A stretch of 64,000 bases of DNA, taken from NCBI GenBank assembly GCA_002492525.1, contig DKZA01000039.1, positions 62,001-126,000 of the forward strand, read 5' to 3'. The stretch is from Lachnospiraceae bacterium UBA7086. GTDB taxonomy: Bacteria; Bacillota; Clostridia; Lachnospirales; Lachnospiraceae. The notes beneath the pieces are model-generated. The model was not told the DNA's origin. It saw only the letters and a program-made list of their open reading frames with translations, and did no database searches. This document shows positions 52,208 to 61,548 of this stretch, in pieces; positions within the stretch are counted from its first letter, which is position 1, and every line of letters starts with the position of its first letter. The translations under genes were made by a program, and so were the position numbers.

Positions 52208-52928
52208 CGATATATCCTCCCTTTTCCTCATCGCTGACGATTACGCCACGCTTTAAGGTAACCACACGCTTCTGCATGGCATTGACAATTTCCCTGTTAT
52301 GTGTCACCACAATAACGGTGGTACCATTTTCATTGATCTGCTCAAGAAGCTTCATGATTTCCCAGGAGTTCTTCGGATCCAGATTACCGGTAGGCTCGTC
52401 CGCAAGAAGGATTGTAGGCTGATTAATCAACGCCCTTGCAAGCGCCACCCTTTGCTGCTCACCGCCGGAAAGCTGTTTGGGCTTTGCCTTATATTTACCC
52501 GCCAGCCCCACGATCGCTAAGATGCTGGGGACATTCTTTTTGATCTCCTTATTGGATTTTTGTATAATTCTCTGGGCGAAAGCCACATTATCATAAACAT
52601 TCCGGTCTTTTAACAGACGGAAATCCTGGAAAACTATCCCAAGATTTCTCCTGAATTTAGGAATCTTACGATGTTTGATCTTAGAAAGATCATACCCCAT
52701 CACATTGATATAACCGCTCGTGATCGTGAGTTCACGAAGCAGGAGTTTGATAAGTGTCGATTTGCCAGAACCACTGTCTCCCACAATAAAGACAAATTCC
52801 CCCCTGCTGATATGTAAATTCACATCCTTTAACGCCGGCGCACCTGTAGAATATGCTTTACATACGTTTGTTAAAGTAATGATCTCTTTATCCGACGCCG
52901 TGCTCTTCTTTCTTTTTTTTGCTGCCAC
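52197..52928 (-). CDS. ftsE: Cell division ATP-binding protein FtsE
   Basis: A 243-residue ABC ATPase: Walker A VGDSGSGKSTLIKLL, Q-loop GIVFQDFRLL, signature LSGGEQQRVALARAL, Walker B TILLADEPTGNLD. The N-terminus carries an extra basic stretch (AAKKRKKSTAS). It starts with GTG after AGGTGGTGA. Together with FtsX it transmits ATP hydrolysis to peptidoglycan cleavage at the division site. Confidence 0.96.
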   Translation of the reverse strand: MAAKKRKKSTASDKEIITLTNVCKAYSTGAPALKDVNLHISRGEFVFIVGDSGSGKSTLIKLLLRELTITSGYINVMGYDLSKIKHRKIPKFRRNLGIVFQDFRLLKDRNVYDNVAFAQRIIQKSNKEIKKNVPSILAIVGLAGKYKAKPKQLSGGEQQRVALARALINQPTILLADEPTGNLDPKNSWEIMKLLEQINENGTTVIVVTHNREIVNAMQKRVVTLKRGVIVSDEEKGGYIDED

Positions 52929-52957
52929 GTTTTCACCACCTGTATCTTCTTTTGATA

Positions 52958-54046
52958 TTAAAACTCATAACTTTCCATGTACTTCATGTACTTCACGACC
53001 ATGAGGGCAATCTTAAAGGTAATAGCATCCTCAAACACCCTCAGATCCAGTCCTGTACTCTTTTGCAGTTTATCCAGACGATAGACCAGCGTATTTCTGT
53101 GAATAAAAAGCTGTCTCGAAGTCTCTGACACATTCAGAGAATTCTCAAAGAACTTATTGATCGTTGTCAGTGTCTCCTCGTCAAACTCATCCGGGCTCCT
53201 GCCATCAAAAATCTCCTTGATAAACATCTTGCACAACGGAATCGGCAGCTGATAGATCAGACGGCCGATGCCCAGCTCACTGTAAGCAATGATATCCCGC
53301 TCATCAAAAAAGATCTTACCCACATCAAGAGCCATCTTAGCCTCTTTGTAAGAACGGCTCACTTCTTTGATTTCTCCGACCACAGTGCCATACGCAATCC
53401 TGACATTTTTATAGTTTTCCTTACGCAGGTATCCGGCCACGCCTGCGGCGCTTCTGTCAATATCCCGCATACTGTCACCCTCAGACAGATCTTTTACCAC
53501 AATGACATTGTTCTCGTCTACAGCTGTGATAAAATCTTTGCTGTTTGTGCCAAAATAAGTACGCATAGCCTCGAGCACATTGCTGTCCTTGGCATTTTCT
53601 GTCTCGATAATCAGTACCACTCTCTTTACATCCGTCTGAATATGCAGTTTCTTTGCGCGGCTGTAGATATCCACCAAAAGCAGATTATCCAGAAGCAGAT
53701 TCTTGATAAAATTATCCTTATCGAACCGCTCCTTATAAGCCACCAGAAGATTCTGAATCTGGAAGGCAACCATCTTGCCCACCATATACACATCTTCTCC
53801 CACACCCCCGGCGATCAGAATATACTCCAGCTGCTGCTCATCAAAAATCTTAAAATACTGATACCCTTGAATCTCCTGGGAGTCTGCCGGAGACTTGGCG
53901 AACTCCGCCGCCGGCTTCCCGCATTTCTCCATCTCGTCTGCCGTCATGGCCACTGGCTTTCCATCCACATCCATAACGCACAACTCCACCCTTGCGATCG
54001 CTTTTAATCCTTCGACCGTATTCTGCAAAATCTGATTTGAAATCAT
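52958..54046 (-). CDS. PucR/CdaR-family transcription factor
   Basis: A 362-residue protein. The N-terminal sugar-diacid-recognition-like region (about 1-130, with MISNQILQNTVEGLKAIARVELCVMD at the very start, split here) is followed by a GGDEF-like middle part and a C-terminal PucR HTH (about 300-355) with NVSETSRQLFIHRNTLVYRLDKL. CdaR proteins control sugar-acid or purine catabolism; here the neighbours are ftsEX and yjfB, so targets are unknown. GGTGGGGGT lies before the ATG at 54046. Confidence 0.88.
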   Translation of the reverse strand: MISNQILQNTVEGLKAIARVELCVMDVDGKPVAMTADEMEKCGKPAAEFAKSPADSQEIQGYQYFKIFDEQQLEYILIAGGVGEDVYMVGKMVAFQIQNLLVAYKERFDKDNFIKNLLLDNLLLVDIYSRAKKLHIQTDVKRVVLIIETENAKDSNVLEAMRTYFGTNSKDFITAVDENNVIVVKDLSEGDSMRDIDRSAAGVAGYLRKENYKNVRIAYGTVVGEIKEVSRSYKEAKMALDVGKIFFDERDIIAYSELGIGRLIYQLPIPLCKMFIKEIFDGRSPDEFDEETLTTINKFFENSLNVSETSRQLFIHRNTLVYRLDKLQKSTGLDLRVFEDAITFKIALMVVKYMKYMESYEF

Positions 54047-54220
54047 ACCCCCACCTCTTATCATTTTATAGCAATTTACACAAGTATCCGCCCTTCTTTT
54101 TCTAGCAAAACACAAAATCCAGATTCTATTTTAATCTATATTTACAAAAAAATCTACCTATAATCATGTCTTTTTTGTGTATTTTTTAAAAAAATCACTG
54201 TTTTTTCACATTTTAAACCT

Positions 54221-54248
54221 TTAGACATATTCAACAAAAAGATATTAT
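54221..54248 (+). promoter_or_regulatory. Possible promoter of yjfB
   Basis: TTAGAC (54221-54226) and TATTAT (54243-54248) with a 16-base spacer; a second -10-like TATACT lies at 54251-54256. Confidence 0.4.
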
Positions 54249-54294
54249 GCTATACTGTATACAGCAATAGTTTGCAGAAAGGCAGGGTGATCTT

Positions 54295-54486
54295 ATGGAT
54301 ATCGCAAGATTATCTATGGCTATGTCCACTGCAGAGACAAACAGCGCCTATGGCGTTGCTATGTTGAGCAAGTCCCTGGATCAGGCATCCTCTACGGGAG
54401 CGCAGATCGTAGGAATGATGGACGCCGCAGCTATGGAGTTGTCCGTCAACCCTCATATCGGAGCTAACTTTGATATGACGGTCTAG
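54295..54486 (+). CDS. yjfB: YjfB-family putative motility protein
   Basis: A 63-residue protein matching the YjfB family: DIARLSMAMSTAETN, YGVAMLSKSLD, and NPHIGANFDMTV at the C-terminus. In Bacillus yjfB is in the SigD (motility) regulon; function unknown. A candidate promoter (TTAGAC at 54221-54226, TATTAT at 54243-54248, 16-base spacer) lies upstream; a SigD-type consensus is not clear. It is monocistronic with a long hairpin downstream. Confidence 0.85.
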   Translation: MDIARLSMAMSTAETNSAYGVAMLSKSLDQASSTGAQIVGMMDAAAMELSVNPHIGANFDMTV

Positions 54487-54527
54487 CGTACAGAAAGGAA
54501 CCGATGATATCGGTTCCTTTCTGTACG
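54487..54527. terminator. Long hairpin between yjfB and the CPBP protease gene
   Basis: A perfect 18-bp stem (54487-54504 with 54510-54527) around a 5-base loop, shared by two convergent genes. Only a weak T-run follows, so termination may depend on the stem itself. Confidence 0.75.
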
Positions 54528-54549
54528 TTATCCATATTCCATATCTGCA

Positions 54550-55470
54550 TCACAGAATAAATTCCAGACTCATAAATCCAAGACACAGCACTGCCGCTAT
54601 AATAAAAGGAATACTGATCAGATACTCTCCCTGCTCTTTCCTCTGCATGCGGAAACTTCTGACATGTTCCACCCTTCCCTCATTCTTGGCCATCCAGGCC
54701 AGCACACAGACTGCAATGGGCGTTGTGACTGCTGCAATCATCAGATATATACTCATAGCCGCCATCAATTCTTCATTGGAAATCTCCGCCTGCGCATCTG
54801 CCAGCGCGCCGCCAAAGAAAGTATTCATCATCCAGTCGGAAAAATACATCATGCAGACCGAAAAAGAATTAAAAATCATGTGACAGAACGCAGATGACCA
54901 CAGGCTGCCTGTAACTTCCACCAGCATAGATAAGAAAATACCGATGCCAAACGCATAGATCGCCTGGTTGAAATTCATATGCATCAGCCCGAAAGCCAGG
55001 GATGATAACAGGACTGCTCCCAACATTCTGCCGGTTGTCTTATAGCCGCGATACAATATACCGCGAAATACAAATTCTTCACAGAAAGGCCCATAGACTC
55101 CTATCAAAAGCCACATGACCGGAAACGATACGTCCAGGATATCACCCTGCATGGAAGCCACCGCATTATCCGCAAAAAACATGGACAAGGCATTAAGTAC
55201 CGTCACCAGAGGCATGATCAATACCGTAAAAAGAATGATCATAAAAATAGTAGAAATCTTTATCTTACGAAATCCCAACGCCTCATTAAAACGTTCCTTC
55301 ATGGGCAGCAGAAAAAGAATCGACGGCCCAATAATGATGCCCTCACTCACAAGGCAGTTCGTGATCATGCCGAACTCGATTTTGTCCCTCCCCATATAAA
55401 TCAGAAACACTACCGCAATATGCACCAGTATAATAGTCAAAAACAACCAATTTGTCTTTTTACTTTTCAT
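54550..55470 (-). CDS. CPBP-family intramembrane metalloprotease
   Basis: A 306-residue protein with about eight membrane helices. The Abi/CPBP motifs are present: GPFCEEFVFRGILYRG (EEXXXR), FGLMHMNFNQAIYAFGIG (His), and SAFCHMIFN (His). Such proteases process prenylated or membrane peptides and sometimes give bacteriocin self-immunity. It overlaps the upstream cvfB gene by 11 bases, so translational coupling is likely. Substrate unknown. Confidence 0.9.
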   Translation of the reverse strand: MKSKKTNWLFLTIILVHIAVVFLIYMGRDKIEFGMITNCLVSEGIIIGPSILFLLPMKERFNEALGFRKIKISTIFMIILFTVLIMPLVTVLNALSMFFADNAVASMQGDILDVSFPVMWLLIGVYGPFCEEFVFRGILYRGYKTTGRMLGAVLLSSLAFGLMHMNFNQAIYAFGIGIFLSMLVEVTGSLWSSAFCHMIFNSFSVCMMYFSDWMMNTFFGGALADAQAEISNEELMAAMSIYLMIAAVTTPIAVCVLAWMAKNEGRVEHVRSFRMQRKEQGEYLISIPFIIAAVLCLGFMSLEFIL

Positions 55471-56326
55471 TCTTATCTACACTCTCCGTAAATTCCGTCC
55501 GCCGGATAGCCTTCTCCGTTATTGTTATCTTGCCCGTCTTGAGCAAATGTCCCACTGCACGCTTAAATTCATTTTTGCTCATCTGTGTCTCTCTGCGGAT
55601 CACCTCCGGTGATGCTTTGTCATTAAAAGGCAGAACGCCGTCAAAGCTGTCAATGATCTTAAGAATCCTCTGGGCATCCATTCCAATCTGTAAATATGCT
55701 TTCTCCCGGATACTGAGATTGAGTTTGCCGTCTTCTTTCACCTCCGTGACGCGCGCATTTACGGTGTCTCCCACTTCCACCGTCCCGTACAGTTCCCGTT
55801 TGGGAATCAATCCGGAATATCTGTCATCCACCGCTACAAAAGCCCCAAAGTTCTGGCTGATCTCATAAACAGTACCTGTCACCCGGTCTTCTTTGCCATA
55901 GGGGCTGTCCGTATCCAGATAAGGATATACATTCATGGTGGCACAGAGTCTGTCACTCTTATCTATATAAAGTGCCGCCAGACATTCTTCCCCCGTAGAA
56001 ACTCTTTTGGTCTGCTCCTTAAACGGCAACAGCAGGTCTTTTTCAAGCCCCCAGTCCAAAAAGGCACCGATTTTACCCGTCTCAGCCACCTTAAGCCGAG
56101 CTACGCCGCCTAATGTAATCTTCGGCATATTGGTTGTGGCAATCAGCCGGTCTTTAGAATCCCGATAAACAAAGACTTCTATCTTATCACCTGTCTGTGC
56201 TTCCTCCGGCACCTGTTTTTTGGGAAGGAGCACTTTATTCTCTCTGTTTACACCGTCTCCCAGATAAACACCAAACTCTACTTTCTTTATAATCTCTAAT
56301 GTCTGTATTTCTCCTAACCGAATCAT
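55460..56326 (-). CDS. cvfB: CvfB-like S1 RNA-binding protein
   Basis: A 288-residue protein with three S1-type domains (about 5-60, 65-125 and 145-215, the last with GTVYEISQNFGAFVAVDDRYSGLIP in two strands) and a C-terminal winged helix (about 225-280, with VIRRETQMSKNEFKRAVGHLLK). This matches CvfB (YitL), an RNA-binding virulence/biofilm regulator in staphylococci. GAGGG five bases before the ATG at 56326 decides the start. Confidence 0.9.
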   Translation of the reverse strand: MIRLGEIQTLEIIKKVEFGVYLGDGVNRENKVLLPKKQVPEEAQTGDKIEVFVYRDSKDRLIATTNMPKITLGGVARLKVAETGKIGAFLDWGLEKDLLLPFKEQTKRVSTGEECLAALYIDKSDRLCATMNVYPYLDTDSPYGKEDRVTGTVYEISQNFGAFVAVDDRYSGLIPKRELYGTVEVGDTVNARVTEVKEDGKLNLSIREKAYLQIGMDAQRILKIIDSFDGVLPFNDKASPEVIRRETQMSKNEFKRAVGHLLKTGKITITEKAIRRTEFTESVDKNEK

Positions 56327-56393
56327 GTCAACCCTCATTCTCCAATATATTCTGTCTTTTGCCACTTTCTCCATCTGTCCCGGCAAGACACGC

Positions 56394-57098
56394 TTACCCT
56401 GATATCTCTACAATACAATATGGCTTGTCATTATCATTATTAAGGGATATCACATAAACTCCATCGGCGGCACATACCATCGGATGTATCATATCCCCCA
56501 GCACCGCCTGTATTTTATACTCCACACGAAGCTGTCTCACCGCAAAGTCTTCCGGAATATAATCCATTGCCATACGCACATACTGTCCGTTATTCACATG
56601 GTGATTGGTATCCAGATGGTGAGATTTTACTGTAAAAGCTTCTTCCTCCCTGCCTTCCGCCGGCACTGCGATCTTGCGCGGCGCATACTCCATCGGATAT
56701 TTTTCTTCCAGCACATATCCTTTGATCATTTTCTCATTCAGTTTGACCGGCACCATTTTATCCATATCCATTAAGCTCCAGATAGAGTTGGCATAAGCAA
56801 GTACCTCTCCCTTTGCTGTCTTCATCTCAAAGTTACGCCAGCCTACAAACCCGCGAAACTCATAGGGCGCCGTCCCAATCACAATCCGTTCCCCTATCTT
56901 TGGATATCTGTTCACACAAATCTGCCATGCCGATAAAAGCCACACCTGATGTATCTGTTTAAAATACTCCACACCAAGACCTATATCTTCGGAATGAAAG
57001 GTGGAACAATCCTGAAAATAATCCAGAAGCGACTGTAACGTCATCCTTCCATCCTCTCCCACTTCACTATACCTTACTCTGCTTTCAAATGTATACAC
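56394..57098 (-). CDS. Acyl-ACP thioesterase
   Basis: A 234-residue protein with two hot-dog domains in FatA/FatB style: YFQDCSTFHSEDIG, VWLLSAWQICVNRYPKIGE, GFVGWRNFEM, and the catalytic region SHHLDTNHHVNNGQYV. It releases fatty acids from acyl carrier protein; bacterial members are common in anaerobic Firmicutes. Its GTG start directly follows the hydF stop codon, with GAGGA inside hydF, so the two are translated from one mRNA. The link with hydrogenase maturation is unexplained. Confidence 0.9.
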   Translation of the reverse strand: MYTFESRVRYSEVGEDGRMTLQSLLDYFQDCSTFHSEDIGLGVEYFKQIHQVWLLSAWQICVNRYPKIGERIVIGTAPYEFRGFVGWRNFEMKTAKGEVLAYANSIWSLMDMDKMVPVKLNEKMIKGYVLEEKYPMEYAPRKIAVPAEGREEEAFTVKSHHLDTNHHVNNGQYVRMAMDYIPEDFAVRQLRVEYKIQAVLGDMIHPMVCAADGVYVISLNNDNDKPYCIVEISG

Positions 57099-58343
57099 TT
57101 ATTTTTCCTCTTTCAATAACTTTTTTATATCCGGAAACATCTCAATACTCCTTGCAAGGATTCCCTTCATATGGGCGATAGAGATTCCATAGTTAGTAAT
57201 CGGTACCCCTTCTTCCTGTGCACATTTCATCCGCCACCGTACCTCCCGTTCATTGAGCATACAGCCGCCGCAGTGAATCACAAGAGCATAGGAAGACAAA
57301 TCCTCCGGAAATCCTATGCCTGATGAAGTCTCGATCAGCAATTCTTTTCCGGTATATTTCTTTAAAAAGCGGGGAATCTTCACCGTACCGATATCATCAC
57401 ACTGTCTGTGATGTGTACATCCCTCCGCAATCAGTATCCTGTCCCCGTCCTGCAGCCTGTCTATGGCTGCCACGCCCTGCACCGCTGCAGAGAGCAGTCC
57501 TTTATAACGTGCCATCAGGATAGAAAAAGAGGTCAGCGGAATCTCCCGCGGCACCACAGCCGCTACCTCCTCAAAAACCTGGCTATCCGTAATAACCATT
57601 GCCGGTTTCCGGCCCAATCGGTCCAGTGTCTCTGCCAGTCTATTTTCCCGCACCACCACAGGAACCGCCTCTGCCTCCAGGAGATCCCGGATAGTCTGCT
57701 GTTGGGGCAGAATCAACCTGCCCTTTGGGGCCGCCGAATCAATAGGCACTACTAATACGATCATATCCAAAGGCTGTACCAAATCCGCCGCTAATCTACG
57801 AGAAGTATCCCGCACAGCTGACAGGGAAGCAATTCTTTCCTTTAACTGTTGCACATTTTCATTCTGACAGGCACTCACATAAACCGGATTCCACCCCTCA
57901 TCATAATATGATGCATCCGGCGGCACCGTTATCCGGTCTTCTTCTCCTAACAAATCACTTTTATTGACAACAATAATATATGGGATATCCTGCTCCCGAA
58001 AAAGAGTAAGCAGCTGGCTATCGCATTGTGTAATTCCTTCCTGCGCATCTACCACCAACACCGCCACATCCGTCTTATGGAGAATCTGTTCCGTCTTCTT
58101 TACCCGCAATTCCCCCAGACTGCCCTCATCATCAAAACCGGGAGTGTCGATGATCATAACCGGACCCATGGGCAGAAGTTCCATCGCTTTATAGACCGGA
58201 TCTGTGGTGGTCCCCGCAACTTCGGAAACCACGGAAAGCTCCTGTCCCGTAATCCGGTTTACCAAGCTGGATTTTCCTACATTTCTCCTGCCAAAGAAAC
58301 CAATATGAACCCGCTCTCCTGACGGCGTGTCATTCATCCCCAT
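57099..58343 (-). CDS. hydF: [FeFe]-hydrogenase maturation GTPase HydF
   Basis: A 414-residue protein: N-terminal GTPase (about 10-170) with GRRNVGKSSLVNRI, DTPGFDD and NKSDLL; a dimerisation domain; and a C-terminal cluster-binding domain with AEGCTHHRQCDDIGTVK and IHCGGCMLNEREV. HydF is the scaffold on which the 2Fe subcluster is built before transfer to hydrogenase. hydG and hydE lie immediately upstream on the same strand. Confidence 0.96.
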   Translation of the reverse strand: MGMNDTPSGERVHIGFFGRRNVGKSSLVNRITGQELSVVSEVAGTTTDPVYKAMELLPMGPVMIIDTPGFDDEGSLGELRVKKTEQILHKTDVAVLVVDAQEGITQCDSQLLTLFREQDIPYIIVVNKSDLLGEEDRITVPPDASYYDEGWNPVYVSACQNENVQQLKERIASLSAVRDTSRRLAADLVQPLDMIVLVVPIDSAAPKGRLILPQQQTIRDLLEAEAVPVVVRENRLAETLDRLGRKPAMVITDSQVFEEVAAVVPREIPLTSFSILMARYKGLLSAAVQGVAAIDRLQDGDRILIAEGCTHHRQCDDIGTVKIPRFLKKYTGKELLIETSSGIGFPEDLSSYALVIHCGGCMLNEREVRWRMKCAQEEGVPITNYGISIAHMKGILARSIEMFPDIKKLLKEEK

Positions 58344-58417
58344 ATTTCATCTGCCTTTCCTGTCCTCATCTATTCTAGCACATCTTTTCCTTATTGGCAC
58401 ACAATATTCCAAAACTC

Positions 58418-59857
58418 TCAAAAACGAAAATCCCGGATTCCCTCTTCAATCTTCTTCAGGTGATCCTTCGCAATCTCTCTTACCTGCTCTTTGGGAATAT
58501 TGGCAAGCTCTGCCTGAATCAGCGCTTCCCCAATGGCTTTCGTCTCCTCCGATGCGTAATCCATCAGATACTCTTTCAACGTCATCAGCGCATTGGGATG
58601 ACAGCAGTTCTGAATCTGTCCCGTCTTGCACAGACTCATAAACCGGTCTCCGGTCCTTCCCTCTCTATAACATGCCGTGCAGAAGGACGGAATATATCCC
58701 ATCTCCATCAGCCATTTGATCACCTCATCCAGCGTCCTCTGATCGGATACGTCAAACTGCTCCGTATCCGTGGGCCTTTCCTCCTCGGTATACCCGCCCA
58801 CAGACGTCCTGGAAGCACCGGAAATCTGGGAGACTCCCAGGCGGATTACCTTCTCCCGGACTGCCTGGCTCTCCCTGGTGGATATGATCATCCCCGTATA
58901 AGGCACAGCAATCCGGATCAAAGCGCAGAGCTTTGCAAAAATCTCATCGCTGATACCATTATCAAAAGCGGAAGGGTCTATATCGTCCGCATGTTTGATC
59001 CGCGGTACGCTGATGGTATGCGGCCCCACGCCATGCACCGCCTCCAAATGCTCCGCATGCATGAGAAGTCCGGCGAACTCATACTTATATAATTCCAGAC
59101 CGAACAAAACGCCCAGGCCCACATCGTCAATGCCGCCTTCCATGGCCCGGTCCATCGCTTCCGTGTGATAATTATAATCGTGTTTCGGTCCTGTCGGATG
59201 GAGCTTTAAATAACTCTCCTTATGATAGGTTTCCTGGAACAGAATATAGGTACCGATTCCCGCTTCCTTCAACATCCGGTACTCTTCCACCGTAGTGGCC
59301 GCAATGTTTACATTCACCCGGCGGATCGCGCCGTTTTTATGCTGGATGGAATAAATGGTCTTGATACACTCCAGAATATATTCAATAGGATTGTTCTGGG
59401 GATCCTCCCCCGCCTCGATGGCAAGCCGCTTATGCCCCATATCCTGCAAGGCAATCACTTCCTGCCTCACCTCTTCCTGGGTCAGTTTCTTACGCGGGAT
59501 TGTCTTATTTTTCATATGATAAGGGCAGTATACGCAGCCATTCACACAATAATTGGACAAGTACAACGGTGCAAAGATGACAATTCTGTTGCCATAATAA
59601 GCCAGTTTAATCTCCTCTGCCAGCGCATAAATCTTCTCCAGAATCTCCAGGTCCTCACAGGCAAGAAGCACCGATGCCTCCCTGTGCGTCAGACCGCTGC
59701 AAACCGTGGAATTTCCTTCCCGGCGGGGCCTTGCTTTCTCAAGAATCTGTATAATCAGCTCTTTGTTGTCCTTATTCTCCTGCGCATAAGCAAGTGTTGC
59801 AAGAATCTCCTCATGGTTAATAAAATCGTCAGCACATAGTGATTTGGGATCATACAT
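58418..59857 (-). CDS. hydG: [FeFe]-hydrogenase maturase HydG (radical SAM tyrosine lyase)
   Basis: A 479-residue enzyme with the radical SAM motif CVNGCVYC (CX3CX2C), the C-terminal second-cluster cysteines CTACYREGRTGDRFMSLC, and the BATS region. It splits tyrosine to CO and cyanide ligands for the H-cluster. The frame is open to 59980, but MYDPKSLCADDFIN at 59857, after GAAGG, is the family start. It is part of the hydE-hydG-hydF group; the hydrogenase gene itself is not in this window. Confidence 0.96.
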   Translation of the reverse strand: MYDPKSLCADDFINHEEILATLAYAQENKDNKELIIQILEKARPRREGNSTVCSGLTHREASVLLACEDLEILEKIYALAEEIKLAYYGNRIVIFAPLYLSNYCVNGCVYCPYHMKNKTIPRKKLTQEEVRQEVIALQDMGHKRLAIEAGEDPQNNPIEYILECIKTIYSIQHKNGAIRRVNVNIAATTVEEYRMLKEAGIGTYILFQETYHKESYLKLHPTGPKHDYNYHTEAMDRAMEGGIDDVGLGVLFGLELYKYEFAGLLMHAEHLEAVHGVGPHTISVPRIKHADDIDPSAFDNGISDEIFAKLCALIRIAVPYTGMIISTRESQAVREKVIRLGVSQISGASRTSVGGYTEEERPTDTEQFDVSDQRTLDEVIKWLMEMGYIPSFCTACYREGRTGDRFMSLCKTGQIQNCCHPNALMTLKEYLMDYASEETKAIGEALIQAELANIPKEQVREIAKDHLKKIEEGIRDFRF

Positions 59858-59924
59858 AGTAGAATACCTTCTTTCCTCCGTATATTTTATTTCTATCCGA
59901 CCTATCCGGGCAGATTTTTCGCTT

Positions 59925-61007
59925 TCAGCAGAGGCTGTCACCTCTGTCAACCACAACCCGGTACCCTGCGTCCGCCACACGACACTTCATATGTTCCATG
60001 CCCTCCGCAGCCTCATCTCCCGTACACAGTTTATGATCATACAGGCTGTACTGTCCCCGCACCCCTGGCGGGGACAGATTGGGCATAACCACATTGGCTC
60101 CCGCTTTAAGCCCCCATTCCCTGCCCTGCGGATGAATTGTTCCAAGCGCCGTAGTAGCAGGAATCAGGGCCTTTGGCAAAATCAGCCTGGTGAGAGCAAG
60201 CATGGTGAGGGTTTGTGCCAGACTCCCCTGCGCGCACGCTCCAAAAGGCGTGTCGTGGTGCGGGATAAAAGGCCCGATACCTACCATATGAGGCTGTAAT
60301 TCCCGCAAAAAGCGCATGTCAGCAATCAGTTCTTCCGTGCCCTGATAAGGAGAGCCCACCATGAATCCACAGCCCGTCTGATAACCGATCTGCTTTAAAT
60401 TCCACAGACATTGTATCCTGTGTTCATAACAAAGTTCCGGCGGATGAATCTTTTCATAATGTTCTTTTGACGCCGTCTCATGACGAAGCAGATATCTGTC
60501 CGCTCCCGCCTGATACCACTCTTCGTAATCTTCCCTCTCCCGTTCCCCTAAAGAGAGTGTCACCGCACAATCCGGATATCGCTCCTTAATCCTTCTCACA
60601 ATCCCAGCTACCCGTTTTGTGGTAAAAAAAATATCCTCGCCGCCCTGCAGTACAAAAGTGCGAAATCCCAGACCATATCCGTTTTCACAGCAGGCCAGTA
60701 TCTCCTCCTCCGGCAGACGGTATCGTCTGGCATGAACATTTCCGCGCCTGATGCCGCAGTAATAGCAGTCATTCCTGCAATAGCTGGATATCTCTATCAG
60801 TCCTCTGATATAGACATCCCTTCCATAATGCTGCCGGCGCACCGCATCCGCCTTACGGTAAAGAAGTGCTCTGTCATATGCGCCGCCAATCAAAAGCCGC
60901 CACTCAGACACCGACGGCTCATAACCTGCTGCCATTTTATCAAACAGTTCTTCCATATGCTCTTTGTCCGGCGAAAGCAAATCCGTCTGCTGCTTTAATC
61001 CGTTCAT
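59925..61007 (-). CDS. hydE: [FeFe]-hydrogenase maturase HydE (radical SAM)
   Basis: A 360-residue radical SAM protein with CRNDCYYCGIRRGN (CX3CX2C), LQGGEDIFF, and GIGPFIPHHDTPF, typical of HydE. It helps make the dithiolate bridge of the H-cluster. GGAG seven bases before the ATG at 61007 decides the start over 61028. It overlaps the TM1266-type gene by 4 bases, so translation is coupled. Confidence 0.95.
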   Translation of the reverse strand: MNGLKQQTDLLSPDKEHMEELFDKMAAGYEPSVSEWRLLIGGAYDRALLYRKADAVRRQHYGRDVYIRGLIEISSYCRNDCYYCGIRRGNVHARRYRLPEEEILACCENGYGLGFRTFVLQGGEDIFFTTKRVAGIVRRIKERYPDCAVTLSLGEREREDYEEWYQAGADRYLLRHETASKEHYEKIHPPELCYEHRIQCLWNLKQIGYQTGCGFMVGSPYQGTEELIADMRFLRELQPHMVGIGPFIPHHDTPFGACAQGSLAQTLTMLALTRLILPKALIPATTALGTIHPQGREWGLKAGANVVMPNLSPPGVRGQYSLYDHKLCTGDEAAEGMEHMKCRVADAGYRVVVDRGDSLC

Positions 61008-61279
61008 GGTTTCTCTCCGTCCGGCCATTCACTGACTACACTGGAAAAAGCGATTTTGCTGTTGACCCCCGGCACCTTGCCAATCTTTCCGGACAAAGCA
61101 TTGATCACATCCTGGGGCGCATCCATCGCCACGCTGATGATGTGAATCCCGCACTTTCGATAGGGGAGTCCCATTCTGCCAATAATATATTCCCCGTATT
61201 CATGGAGCAGAGCATTTAGTCTTTCCACAGAATCCGTGTCCTCCACAATAATACTTAAAGTCGCCACTCTGGTCTGCAT
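61004..61279 (-). CDS. TM1266-type iron-only hydrogenase system protein
   Basis: A 91-residue protein with an ACT/NikR-C-like alpha/beta pattern: VATLSIIVEDTDSVERLNALLHEYGEYIIGRMGL in two parts, and GIHIISVAMDAPQDVINALSGKIGKVPGVNSKIAFS at the end (also broken by strand breaks). This matches the putative regulator TM1266, encoded with hydrogenase maturation genes. It is the first gene of hydE-hydG-hydF. Its ligand and role are not established. Confidence 0.88.
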   Translation of the reverse strand: MQTRVATLSIIVEDTDSVERLNALLHEYGEYIIGRMGLPYRKCGIHIISVAMDAPQDVINALSGKIGKVPGVNSKIAFSSVVSEWPDGEKP

Positions 61280-61345
61280 CCGGTTACCGCCTTTCTTTCA
61301 CGTCTTTTCACAACACTTTTCGTTGCACTGTACATCCAAAATTTC

Positions 61346-61386
61346 TGAAAAAACAAGCTGCATCTTTCCCCTGAAAGATACAGCTT
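61346..61386 (-). terminator. Terminator of the sugar ABC operon
   Basis: On the minus strand a 14-bp stem (61373-61386 with 61355-61368, one mismatch) is followed by GTTTTTTC. It lies about 165 bases after the permease stop and before the hydrogenase operon. Confidence 0.85.
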
Positions 61387-61548
61387 ATAGACATACTATC
61401 CTGTTCTGCGGATACTACAACCAATCATAATATGCTGCTCTTTCACCTCAAATCCTGTTTTCGATGTCAGATGTGCAATACTATTATAAGTGTAACATAT
61501 GGAAACTTTTTTGACAATTCACAACCGTTCCCTTTATCCTTTATCGCC

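Noticed and set aside
54181..54290. SigD-type motility promoter for yjfB
   Set aside because: A TAAA is present, but the matching -10 element is at the wrong distance.
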